Below are positions 18,793 to 26,890 of a stretch of DNA of 34,683 nucleotides, one piece after another. Numbering within the stretch: position 1 is the stretch's first letter; each line of letters starts with the position of its first letter. The notes beneath the pieces were generated by a model. That model was given only the letters and a program-made list of their open reading frames with translations. It was not told where the DNA came from and searched no databases. Origin of the DNA: Hyphomicrobiales bacterium (lineage in GTDB: Bacteria; Pseudomonadota; Alphaproteobacteria; Rhizobiales; Beijerinckiaceae); contig PLRT01000255.1 of assembly GCA_003164915.1 (NCBI GenBank), positions 25,811 through 60,493 of the forward strand. Direction: 5' to 3'. The position numbers and the translations under genes are program-made.

Positions 18793-19088
18793 TGGGGGCC
18801 CCCGCAATGCAGCGCGCTCCCTCCGCTGCGATCTTCTTCAAGATCTGCGCGGCTGCCGTGCGGCGATGCGGAGGACGCGGTGCGGCGATCGCCTTCGCGT
18901 CGTCGGCCCGCCGCAAGCTCCGGCTCGGCCCCTCGCCGTCCGCGCATTTCGCCCTGCTTGTCGTGACGCTCGCCTTGGCCGCATGCACGGCGATTTCCGA
19001 CAGCGGTCCGTCGCGGCGCGACGTCGAGAGCCGCGCGACGGCGACGAACGGGCCGAGCGAATCTCGCTTGCTGCTCGATTACATTGCC
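18792..19088 (+). pseudogene. Truncated polysaccharide export (Wza-like) lipoprotein, N-terminal fragment
   Basis: Lipoprotein signal ALLVVTLALAACTAISDSGPSRRDVESRATATNGPSESRLLLDYIAL resembles N-termini of polysaccharide export proteins; homology stops near 19085-19100 where a gene on the other strand also breaks off. Confidence 0.6.
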
Positions 19089-19094
19089 CTGCGT

Positions 19095-19362
19095 TGCAGC
19101 GCAGCCAGCGGACCAGCTGGGGCGTGTATCCGTACCTCAGCCAGGGGACACAGGCCCGCGCGAGGCGATAGAGCGCGCCGTCGGGGCCGACCGCGCGGGT
19201 CGGCGCGCGCGCCGCCGCCACCCACGGCGCGCTCGGTGGATCGAGCGAGACGACATGGCGCTGGTGACCGTGCCGGAACCAGACTTCGGTGCTCGAGAAC
19301 ACGCCCTCGACCGGTCCGCCGCCACGCGGATCGACCGAATTGATGACATGGAGGACCTTCAT
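19095..19362 (-). pseudogene. Truncated GT4-type glycosyltransferase, N-terminal fragment
   Basis: MKVLHVINSVDPRGGGPVEGVFSSTEVWFRHGHQRHVVSLDPPSAPWV...LARACVPWLRYGYTPQLVRWLRCNAG is a typical GT4 N-terminus; the ORF then reads antisense through the export lipoprotein fragment. Confidence 0.7.
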
Positions 19363-19581
19363 AGGCGATCCGCTTTGGGTCCCGACCCGCGCGCGGCGCG
19401 GTTCGGCGACAACCTGCTCGCGATAGCGCAGCGCTAATGAAACTACAAGTTGTGTTCAGCCGCACGCGTCGCGCCAGGATTGCGGGGGCGCCGCGTCTTC
19501 ACTAGAACCGCCCCGTCGGCGAGCGCCGAGTCGTGCCGCCAGGTCCGATTCGGGACCGCCGCTCTAGCCAACGGAGCGCGA

Positions 19582-20178
19582 ATGGACCTGCTCAGCGGCC
19601 TGGGCGATGTCGTGGTCGTGGCCCCGGCGTCGGCGGCGCTGTTCGCCGGCCTCGTTTGGCTCGGCGCGCGACGGGAGGCCGCCGCGTTCGCGCTCGCCAT
19701 CGCAGCGGCCATGGCGCTCGCCCTGGCGGCGAAACTGGCGTTCGAGGCCTGCGGATTCGTGGAGCCGCAGTTCGAAATCGAGAGCCCGAGCGGCCACGCG
19801 GCGCTCGCTGCGGCGTTCTGGGGCTGCGTGGCCTTCGTGCTGGCCGGCGGCCGGCCGCCCGCCGGGCGGCTGGCGCTGTACGCCGCCGCCGTCCTGGTCG
19901 CCGTCGGAGTCGCCTATGGACGCGTCGCGATCGGCGCGCACTCCGTCGCCGAAGTCGTGTGCGGGCTGGCGATCGGCGCCGTCGCGACGGCGCTGTTCGT
20001 TGCGCTGCGCGGTCCGCCGCGCCGTGTGCCGCTGACGTCGCAAGTGCTGGTGCGCGCTTCGCCGATCGTCGTGCTGTTGGCGCTCGACCTCGCGCTGTTC
20101 ACCGACCGATGGACCGCCGAACCGTTCATCGTCCGCCTCGCCGCGGCGATTGGGCTCGCGCTGAAGCTCTGCACCTGA
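19582..20178 (+). CDS. PAP2-superfamily-like membrane protein (divergent motifs)
   Basis: ATG 19582; PSGH motif (ESPSGHAALAAAF) and GRVAIGAHSVAEVVCGLAIG; the upstream K-x6-RP motif is not clearly conserved. Confidence 0.75.
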   Translation: MDLLSGLGDVVVVAPASAALFAGLVWLGARREAAAFALAIAAAMALALAAKLAFEACGFVEPQFEIESPSGHAALAAAFWGCVAFVLAGGRPPAGRLALYAAAVLVAVGVAYGRVAIGAHSVAEVVCGLAIGAVATALFVALRGPPRRVPLTSQVLVRASPIVVLLALDLALFTDRWTAEPFIVRLAAAIGLALKLCT

Positions 20179-20191
20179 TCGGCGGCGCGTC

Positions 20192-21577
20192 TCACAGGTC
20201 GATCGTGTCGCCGAGCGCTGGAATTTCGATCTTCGCGCCGCCGAGCTTTTCGGCGAAAACACGCATCACGTCGGCGTCGCCGTGGACAAGGATGGTGCGC
20301 TCGGCATGCGTGTGCGCATGCCAAGCGAGGAGTTCCGCCTGATCGGCGTGGGCGGAGAAGCCGTTGATCGTGTGCACCTCGGCGCGCACGGCGATGGTCT
20401 CGCCGAAGATCTCGACCTGCTTGGCGCCGTCGATGATCTGACGGGCGAGCGTGCCCTTGGCGGCGAAGCCGACGAACACCACCGCAGCGTCGGCGCGCCA
20501 CAGATTGTGGCGCAGGTGATGGCGGATACGACCGCCGGTCGCCATGCCCGAGCCGGCCATGATCACCGCGCCGCCGGCGATGCGGTTGATCGCCATCGAA
20601 TCGGCGGACTCGCGCGCCAGATGCAGACCCGGCAGCGCGAAGGGATCGCGGCCGTCGCGGAACAGGTCTGCGACCTCCGGCTCATAGCCCTCGGGATGGC
20701 GGCGGTAGATCTCGGTCGCCGTGATTGCCATCGGCGAATCGAGAAACACCTGCATCGTCGGCGGCAACCGGTTGCGGTCGCGGCCCTGCCTCAGCACGTA
20801 AAGCAGCTCCTGCGCGCGCTCGAGCGCGAAGGTCGGGATGACGACGTTGCCGCCGCGCTGGAACGCCGCGCCGATCGCCTGGTAGAGCTCTTCGATCGAC
20901 GGCGCGATCGGCTTGTGCAGACGGTCGCCGTAAGTCGTCTCCATCACGACCACGTCGACCTCGGGCGGGTCGGCGGGCGGGCGGAGCAACGGCCGACCGG
21001 CGTTGCCGAGGTCGCCGGAGAACAGGACGCGCCGCTTCCGTCCGCCTTCCTCGAGTTCGAGCAGAATGCTCGCCGAGCCGAGGATATGGCCGGCGTCGAA
21101 GAACGTCGCGGCGACGCCCGGCGCCAGTGCGATCGCCTGGCCATAGGCGGCGACGCGGCCGAAGGCGTCGCAGGAGTCGAGCGCGTCGAGCGTCGTATAG
21201 AGCGGCGCTCCGTCGCCGGATTCCGGCCGCCGCGCGTTGCGTCGCGCGGTCCGTCGCGCCTCTTCCTCCTGCAGATGCGCCGCGTCGAGCATGACCACCC
21301 GCGCCAGCTCGCGCGTCGCCGCAGTCGCGATGATCTCGCCGCGAAAGCCGCGCTTGTGCAGCAGCGGCACGCGGCCGCAATGGTCGAGATGGGCGTGGGT
21401 GAGCAGCATGACGTCGATCGACGCGGCGTCGAAGCCGAACGGCGCGGCGTTCTCGTCCTCGAGCTCCCGTCCGCCCTGGAAGAAGCCGCAATCGATGAGA
21501 ATGCGCTTGCCGGCGGCCTCGACGAGGTGGCACGAGCCGGTGACGTCGCGGTCGGCGCCGTGGAAAGAGATTTTCAC
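20192..21577 (-). CDS. MBL-fold RNA metallo-hydrolase with beta-CASP domain
   Basis: GTG start at 21577 (VKISFHGADRDVTGSCHLVEAAGKRILIDCGFFQG); HxHxDH (LLTHAHLDHCGRVPLL), FSGDLGNAGRPLL, VVMETTYGDR, NGFSAHADQAELL. Confidence 0.9.
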   Translation of the reverse strand: MKISFHGADRDVTGSCHLVEAAGKRILIDCGFFQGGRELEDENAAPFGFDAASIDVMLLTHAHLDHCGRVPLLHKRGFRGEIIATAATRELARVVMLDAAHLQEEEARRTARRNARRPESGDGAPLYTTLDALDSCDAFGRVAAYGQAIALAPGVAATFFDAGHILGSASILLELEEGGRKRRVLFSGDLGNAGRPLLRPPADPPEVDVVVMETTYGDRLHKPIAPSIEELYQAIGAAFQRGGNVVIPTFALERAQELLYVLRQGRDRNRLPPTMQVFLDSPMAITATEIYRRHPEGYEPEVADLFRDGRDPFALPGLHLARESADSMAINRIAGGAVIMAGSGMATGGRIRHHLRHNLWRADAAVVFVGFAAKGTLARQIIDGAKQVEIFGETIAVRAEVHTINGFSAHADQAELLAWHAHTHAERTILVHGDADVMRVFAEKLGGAKIEIPALGDTIDL

Positions 21578-21593
21578 TCTGGGCGTTCCCCTC

Positions 21594-22268
21594 TCAGCGT
21601 CTGCCGCCGACTTCGTCGATATGGACGAGCAGATCGGCCGGGTCGTCGTAGACGCGGAACGCCGTCGCCTGCTGCAGTTCGCTGGCGCCATAGCCCCCGC
21701 ACAAGAGCCCGACGCCGAGCGCGCGGCAGCGCGCCGCGGCGAGCATGTCCCAGATGCTGTCGCCGACCACCACCGCCGTCTCGATCGGCGCGTCGAGCCG
21801 CGCCGCCGCGGCGAGGAACAAATCCGGGTCGGGCTTCGCGAATTTGACCTGGTCGCGCGTCACCACCGGAACCTCTCCCGGGTCGACGCCGAGCGCGGCG
21901 AGATTGACCGCGGCCGTTTCCAGCCGGCCGCTGGTCGCGATCGCCCAGGGAATGCCGGCGGCGGTGAGGAATGTGAGCAGGTCCTTGGCCCCCGGCAGCG
22001 GTCGGATCGCGTCGGCCATGCCCCGATAGGCTTCGGCGTGCTTGCGGCGCAGCCGCTCAAGCCGCTCGTCGTCGATCGCCATGCCGGTTTCGCGCACCAG
22101 CTGGTTGGCGAACAAGCCGCCGCTCATGCCGATCTTGCGATGAATGCGCCAGACGGAAAGCTCGATGCCCTCGCTGTCGAGCGCCTGCTTCCACGCCAGC
22201 ACATGCTGGTAGACGCTGTCGACCAGCGTGCCGTCGAGATCGAACAGAAAGACCGGCTCGATGCGCAT
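21594..22268 (-). CDS. HAD superfamily hydrolase
   Basis: FLFDLDGTLVDSVYQHVLAW, IPWAIATSGR, KFAKPDPDLFLAAAARL, VVVGDSIWDMLAAARCRALGVGLL. Confidence 0.88.
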   Translation of the reverse strand: MRIEPVFLFDLDGTLVDSVYQHVLAWKQALDSEGIELSVWRIHRKIGMSGGLFANQLVRETGMAIDDERLERLRRKHAEAYRGMADAIRPLPGAKDLLTFLTAAGIPWAIATSGRLETAAVNLAALGVDPGEVPVVTRDQVKFAKPDPDLFLAAAARLDAPIETAVVVGDSIWDMLAAARCRALGVGLLCGGYGASELQQATAFRVYDDPADLLVHIDEVGGRR

Positions 22269-22338
22269 CCATTCCCCCCTCTCGCCCCGACGCAGCTGCG
22301 CGCGGGCGCGGCGACCTTACTCCGTGTGCGATGACAAT

Positions 22339-23496
22339 TCAGACGTGCGGCTCGCGGCTCAACGCGCCGTGGGCGCTCTCGTCCGCCGTCGACATCGCGT
22401 GCCCTCGCCACTCGAAATCGTCGATCATCCACGCCTGCAGCCACAGCCATGGCAGCGTCGCGTCGCGCAGCAGGCAGGCGAAAACCGTCGCCGGCGTCAG
22501 ACGCCAGCCCGCGACGAGCGCCAGCGCCGCCTCGCCGCCGTACCAAATGAGCGCGATCGCCGCAGCGAAGCGGACCGGTGAAAGGTCGAAGGCTGCGGCG
22601 CCGAACGCCGCGGCGATGATCGCCAGCAGACCCGAGGTGACGATCTCGGGCGCGAAAAACAGCGGGAAAGTGGCGCGGCGCAGCCGCGCCCAGCGCGCCT
22701 GCCGACCCCACACATTCGCCCACGTCCGCCGGCCGAGCGGCTGGTCGAACGGGCCGGCGGTGAGCCGCGGCCGCAGGCCGGCGCGGCGCACGAGCTTGGT
22801 CGCCGCGGCGTCTTCGGCGATCTCTTCGCCGAGCCGCTCGACGCCGCCGCCCGCCTCCAGCACGTCGCGCCGCCACAGCATCGATTTGCCCTGCGCGAAA
22901 CCGAGGCCGCAGGCGTCGGCGGCGTATTGCCAGCGCGCCTCGTAGGTGTTGAGGAACGCACACTCGATTTCCGCGGCGAACGATTCCGGCGCCGAGCCGA
23001 TCGGCGGCGCGCAGACGATGCCGACCCCGCTTCGCCAACTCGCCATCATCCGCTGAATATAGTCGGGCGGCATCAGCACGTTGGAATCGGCAATGATGAT
23101 CCAGTCGCAGCGCGCCGCCTTCCATCCCTTGATGACGTTGTTGAGTTTGGGATTGGCCGACGGCCGATCGTCGCCGACCAGCAGGCGAGCCTTGCGCTCG
23201 GGATGGCGTTCCATCGCGCCGCGCGCAAGCGCCGACGCCGGGTCTTCAGCGCGCGCGACGCAGAAGATCAGCTCGTAGTCGGGATAGTCGAGCGTGAACG
23301 TCGCCTCCAGCGTCGCATCCGAGAACGCTTCGACGCCGCACAAGGGCTGGACGAGGCTCACCGGCGGCGCATCGGCCGGCGCGGCGGCGCGGCGGCGCGG
23401 TTTGCGGCATTTGGGCGCCGCCAGGGCGATGCTCGCCGCCTGCAGGGCGGTCGCGACGACCGCGTAACCGGCGGCGATTTGGACGAATGCCGACAC
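22339..23496 (-). CDS. Ceramide glucosyltransferase-like / HpnI-like glycosyltransferase (GT21 type)
   Basis: VSLVQPLCGVEAFSDATLEATFTLDYPDYELIFCVARAEDPA, NPKLNNVIKGWKAARCDWIIIADSNVLMPPDYIQRM, Q/RxxRW-like RQARWARLRRATFP. Confidence 0.85.
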   Translation of the reverse strand: MSAFVQIAAGYAVVATALQAASIALAAPKCRKPRRRAAAPADAPPVSLVQPLCGVEAFSDATLEATFTLDYPDYELIFCVARAEDPASALARGAMERHPERKARLLVGDDRPSANPKLNNVIKGWKAARCDWIIIADSNVLMPPDYIQRMMASWRSGVGIVCAPPIGSAPESFAAEIECAFLNTYEARWQYAADACGLGFAQGKSMLWRRDVLEAGGGVERLGEEIAEDAAATKLVRRAGLRPRLTAGPFDQPLGRRTWANVWGRQARWARLRRATFPLFFAPEIVTSGLLAIIAAAFGAAAFDLSPVRFAAAIALIWYGGEAALALVAGWRLTPATVFACLLRDATLPWLWLQAWMIDDFEWRGHAMSTADESAHGALSREPHV

Positions 23497-23566
23497 AAAG
23501 AGCCGCCTTTCCCTCAGCTGCCGGGCGAGCGACGCGCCGCGGCGGTCGCCAGCTGCTGGCCGACTG

Positions 23567-24130
23567 TCATATCACGATCCAATACGCAATCAGACCGGAT
23601 ACGCCCGCGCCGATCAGCGTCCCGGCGGCGACGTCGGAAGCGAAATGATCGCCGACCGCCAGCCGCGCCCAGGCCATCGATGCCCAGATCACGAGGGCGT
23701 AAGGCCATACGCGCGGCGCCGCGATGACGATCGGCGCCAGCGCCGCCGTCAACGTCATCACGTGTCCGCTGGGGAAGGAATAGCGATCGAGCGGCGGCGG
23801 CGCGTCAGGGCAGGCGATGCCGACTTCGCGCGGCCGCGGCCGGGCCGCTTTGCGTTTCATCGCAGGATAGACGCTGTGCAGAACCAGAATGCTGGCCGCG
23901 CCGCTGAGCGCGATCGCCGCCGCGCCTCTTGGCCGAAAGAAAATCAGCGCCAGCAGAATGACGAAGTAAATCGGGCCGTTCCCCAGCCGCGACAACGCCG
24001 TCGCAGCGACTAGCGGCGCGCGCCGGTCGCCGCTCAACGCCATGGCGCGCGCGATCGGCCAATCGAACACGGCCAGCCGGTCCCACCCCGACCGACGCCG
24101 GTCCTTGGAATCCCTCAGTCCTTCCAGCAT
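23567..24130 (-). CDS. PAP2 family phosphatase
   Basis: MKRKAARPRP, YSFPSGHVMTLTAALA, ARLAVGDHFASDVAAG match the three PAP2 motifs. Confidence 0.88.
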   Translation of the reverse strand: MLEGLRDSKDRRRSGWDRLAVFDWPIARAMALSGDRRAPLVAATALSRLGNGPIYFVILLALIFFRPRGAAAIALSGAASILVLHSVYPAMKRKAARPRPREVGIACPDAPPPLDRYSFPSGHVMTLTAALAPIVIAAPRVWPYALVIWASMAWARLAVGDHFASDVAAGTLIGAGVSGLIAYWIVI

Positions 24131-24217
24131 GCGCCGTCGCGTGCTCGCTAAGCAGGAATTGTAGCCATCTGGAACGTCAATTCGTCCAAAATTGTGGCGC
24201 GACTGGGTCGGACGCCG

Positions 24218-25252
24218 TCAACCCGCCAACCGCGCCTCGAGGCCTGGCGCGGCGTGCGCGCGGAAGATGTTGTCGACGAATTGACGCGCCGAGGCGGCGA
24301 TGCTGAACCTGAGCGCATGGGCGCGCGCCGCCTCGCGCGGAATGGCGAGCGCCGCCAGCGCGGCGCGCTCGAGGTCCCAATCCAGCACGCCGGTGCCGCT
24401 GTCGCCGACGACGTCGAGCGGGCCAGGGACCGGAAACGCGGCGACCGGCACGCCCGAGGCGAGCGCCTCGAGCAGGACCAGGCCGAAGGTGTCGGAGAGG
24501 CTGGGAAAGACGAAAACATCGGCGCTCGCGTAAGCGGCGGAAAGCGCCGGCCCCTGCAGTTCGCCGAGGAAATGGGCGGAGGGAAAGCGCGCCCTGAGTC
24601 GCCCGCCGTCGGGGCCGTCGCCGACCACCACTTTCGAACCCGGCAGGTCGAGCGACAAGAACGCGTCGAAGTTCTTCTCCACCGCCAGTCGGCCGCAGGT
24701 GAGAAAGATCGGCCGCGGCATGTCGAGCGCGCAGCTTTGCGACGGGCGGAACAACTCACTGTCGACGCCGCGCGACCAGCGCATCAGCCGATCGAAACCA
24801 CGTGCGCGCAGTTCCCGCTCGAGCGACTGGGTCGCCACCATCATGCCGAGGCCGGCGTTGTGGAATTGCTTGAGCAGCCAATAGACCGCGCGGCGCGGCG
24901 CCACGCGCCGCATCGCCAGGTATTCGGGAAAACGCGTGTGATAGCAGGTGGTGAACGGTCGCCCGGCGCGACGGCAGGCGACCCAGGCGCAGACGCCGAG
25001 CGGTCCTTCTGTGGCGATATGGACGAAATCGGGATCGACGGCCTCGATTCGCTTGGCGACGGCGCTCGGCCGGGTCAAGGCGACCCGCATCGACGGATAG
25101 GTGGGGATCGGCGCGGTGCGGAAGCCTGTCGAATCGAGGACGTCGATCTTCACGCCGAGCGACGGCGCTTCGTGCAGCAACGATTCGATCGAGCGTACGA
25201 CACCGTTGACCTGCGGCAGCCAGGCGTCGGTGACGATCAGGATCCGGCTCAA
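24218..25252 (-). CDS. GT4 family glycosyltransferase
   Basis: TTG start at 25252 (LSRILIVTDAWLPQVNGVVRSIESL); FTTCYHTRFPEYL, GVDSELFRP, CGRLAVEKNFDAFL, VGDGPDGGRL, FVFPSLSDTFGLVLLEALASGVPVAAFPV. Confidence 0.88.
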   Translation of the reverse strand: MSRILIVTDAWLPQVNGVVRSIESLLHEAPSLGVKIDVLDSTGFRTAPIPTYPSMRVALTRPSAVAKRIEAVDPDFVHIATEGPLGVCAWVACRRAGRPFTTCYHTRFPEYLAMRRVAPRRAVYWLLKQFHNAGLGMMVATQSLERELRARGFDRLMRWSRGVDSELFRPSQSCALDMPRPIFLTCGRLAVEKNFDAFLSLDLPGSKVVVGDGPDGGRLRARFPSAHFLGELQGPALSAAYASADVFVFPSLSDTFGLVLLEALASGVPVAAFPVPGPLDVVGDSGTGVLDWDLERAALAALAIPREAARAHALRFSIAASARQFVDNIFRAHAAPGLEARLAG

Positions 25253-25337
25253 GCGGAGACCTCGATTCGGCGCGCCGCGAGCGGCGACGGTTGTTGTGGC
25301 GGTTGGGAGCGGCGCAGCCCGGCGGCAAATGAAAGGG

Positions 25338-26312
25338 TCAATGGAGGCGCGGTCTCTTGAAGTTGGCGCTGCGCTCAACCGAGCGCACGCGGACCCACAC
25401 GCTGCGACCGTCGCGCACGACCTCGATCGGGATTTCGACGCCGGCGGGGCCGCGGGCCCACATGCCACGATAGAATTCGGCGAGCGAGCCGACCACCGCG
25501 TCGCCGACGGCGGCGACGATGTCGCCGCGGCGCAGGCCGGCGGAACCGGCTGGGCTGCGCTCCGAAACTCCGGCAATGACCACGCGTCCCTCACTTTCCG
25601 CGCAATAGACGCCGATCCATGGCCGAGCCGGCCGATCGAAGCGGCCGCTCGTGCGCAGTTGCGCGAGAAGCGGCGGCAGCAGGTCGATCGGCACGATCAT
25701 GTTGACGTCGGTGGGGATGTCCGGTCCGCCGGCGCTTTCGACATGCAAGGAGCCGACGCCGACGAGCCGCCCGTCGGCGCCGAACAGCCCGGCGCCGCCC
25801 CAGAACGGATGCGCAGGCGCGGTGAAAATGGCGTCATCGAGCAGGTATTCCCAATAGCCGGCGAATTCGTGCTTGGCGACGATGCGCGCCTGGACGAACT
25901 GCCGCCGGCCGCCCGAGGCGATCACCACCGGGTCGCCGATCTGCGTTTCCTGCGATCGCCCGAGCGGGACCGCGGGCAAGCTGAGCCGGTCGAGCGCCTG
26001 GACGAGCCCCAGTCCGGATTCCTGGTCGATTGCCAACGGGTGAGCCGGAACCAGCCGGCCGCCCGGCGCGGTCAACCAGATCGTCTCGGCTTCGGTGACG
26101 AGATAGCCGATCGTCAGGACGAGGCCGTCGTCGTCGATCGCGACGCCGCTGCCGGCGCGCTTGACGCCGAGAATCGGCGCCGTGAACGCATCTTCCGGGA
26201 TTTCCGCCTGCAGCGAGACAACGGAATCCAGGCTGCGCCTGATCTCGGCGTTGAGATCCTCGACTTCAGGACGTAGGGGCGTCGCCGCCTCCCGTCTCGG
26301 CTTGTCGGCCAT
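25338..26312 (-). CDS. HtrA/S1C-like protein with PDZ domain, catalytic triad apparently lost
   Basis: S1C scaffold (SVVSLQAEIPEDAF...GSGVAIDDDGLVLTIGYLVTEAETIWLTAPGGRLVPAHPLAIDQESGLGLVQAL...) and PDZ (RSPAGSAGLRRGDIVAAVGDAVVGSLAEFYRGMW); expected LTNxHVV, DLAxL and GNSGGP are replaced. Confidence 0.85.
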   Translation of the reverse strand: MADKPRREAATPLRPEVEDLNAEIRRSLDSVVSLQAEIPEDAFTAPILGVKRAGSGVAIDDDGLVLTIGYLVTEAETIWLTAPGGRLVPAHPLAIDQESGLGLVQALDRLSLPAVPLGRSQETQIGDPVVIASGGRRQFVQARIVAKHEFAGYWEYLLDDAIFTAPAHPFWGGAGLFGADGRLVGVGSLHVESAGGPDIPTDVNMIVPIDLLPPLLAQLRTSGRFDRPARPWIGVYCAESEGRVVIAGVSERSPAGSAGLRRGDIVAAVGDAVVGSLAEFYRGMWARGPAGVEIPIEVVRDGRSVWVRVRSVERSANFKRPRLH

Positions 26313-26852
26313 CGGTCCTTCCGTCGGCGAGCGTCGAACCGCGCCATTCTATCGCGGCGCGGCGGGCGCGGCAATTTTGCTTGGTTGCCGCGCGAGCGCG
26401 ACCCTCATGCGCCAGGCCGCCGCCGCCACGGTGTCGCGGCCCCGCGCAGGCGGTCGTCAGCAGAACGACGGGGCCGGGTTCCAGCCGTCGACAGGTTTGC
26501 GGCAAGGGCAACTCTCCGATTGGCGCCGTCCCTTCGCGCGTCGGGCGCGCCGTTCGCGGAATCCGCGGCGCGCTAGAGGCGGCGCGCGCTCCTTCTTCCG
26601 CCGCGCCCGGATCGCCCCGGATCGCAGCGGCGGCGAAGAAACAAGGGAAAGCGAGGGGGAAGCAATCCTGCGCCCCAGCCGCCGCATGGATTGCTTCCGC
26701 ATCGTTGCTCGCGAACGCGCAGAAAAAACGCCCGCGCGTGCTTCGGCGCGACCTTCGATCCCCTCGCGATGTCGCAGCTCGAGGCGGCTGACATCGGTCG
26801 GCATTGTTTGCGTCAAGCCAGGATAAGCATTGAGAGGGATCAATTCCCGGCG

Positions 26853-26876
26853 AGGCGGGCGACGCGCCGCCCGCCT
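26853..26876 (-). terminator. Strong GC hairpin just downstream of the aldehyde dehydrogenase gene (possible terminator without U-tract)
   Basis: Perfect 9-bp stem AGGCGGGCG / CGCCCGCCT with 6-nt loop, 15 bp past the stop at 26891; no T-tract on the minus strand. Confidence 0.4.
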
Positions 26877-26890
26877 GCGAAGCCGTTAGA

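Noticed and set aside
20303-20322. Perfect 20-bp hairpin GGCATGCG-TGTG-CGCATGCC resembling the GCATGC operator motif
   Set aside because: Lies inside the MBL-fold CDS and is explained by His-Ala/Thr-His-Ala codons (WHAHTHAERT); no regulatory context.
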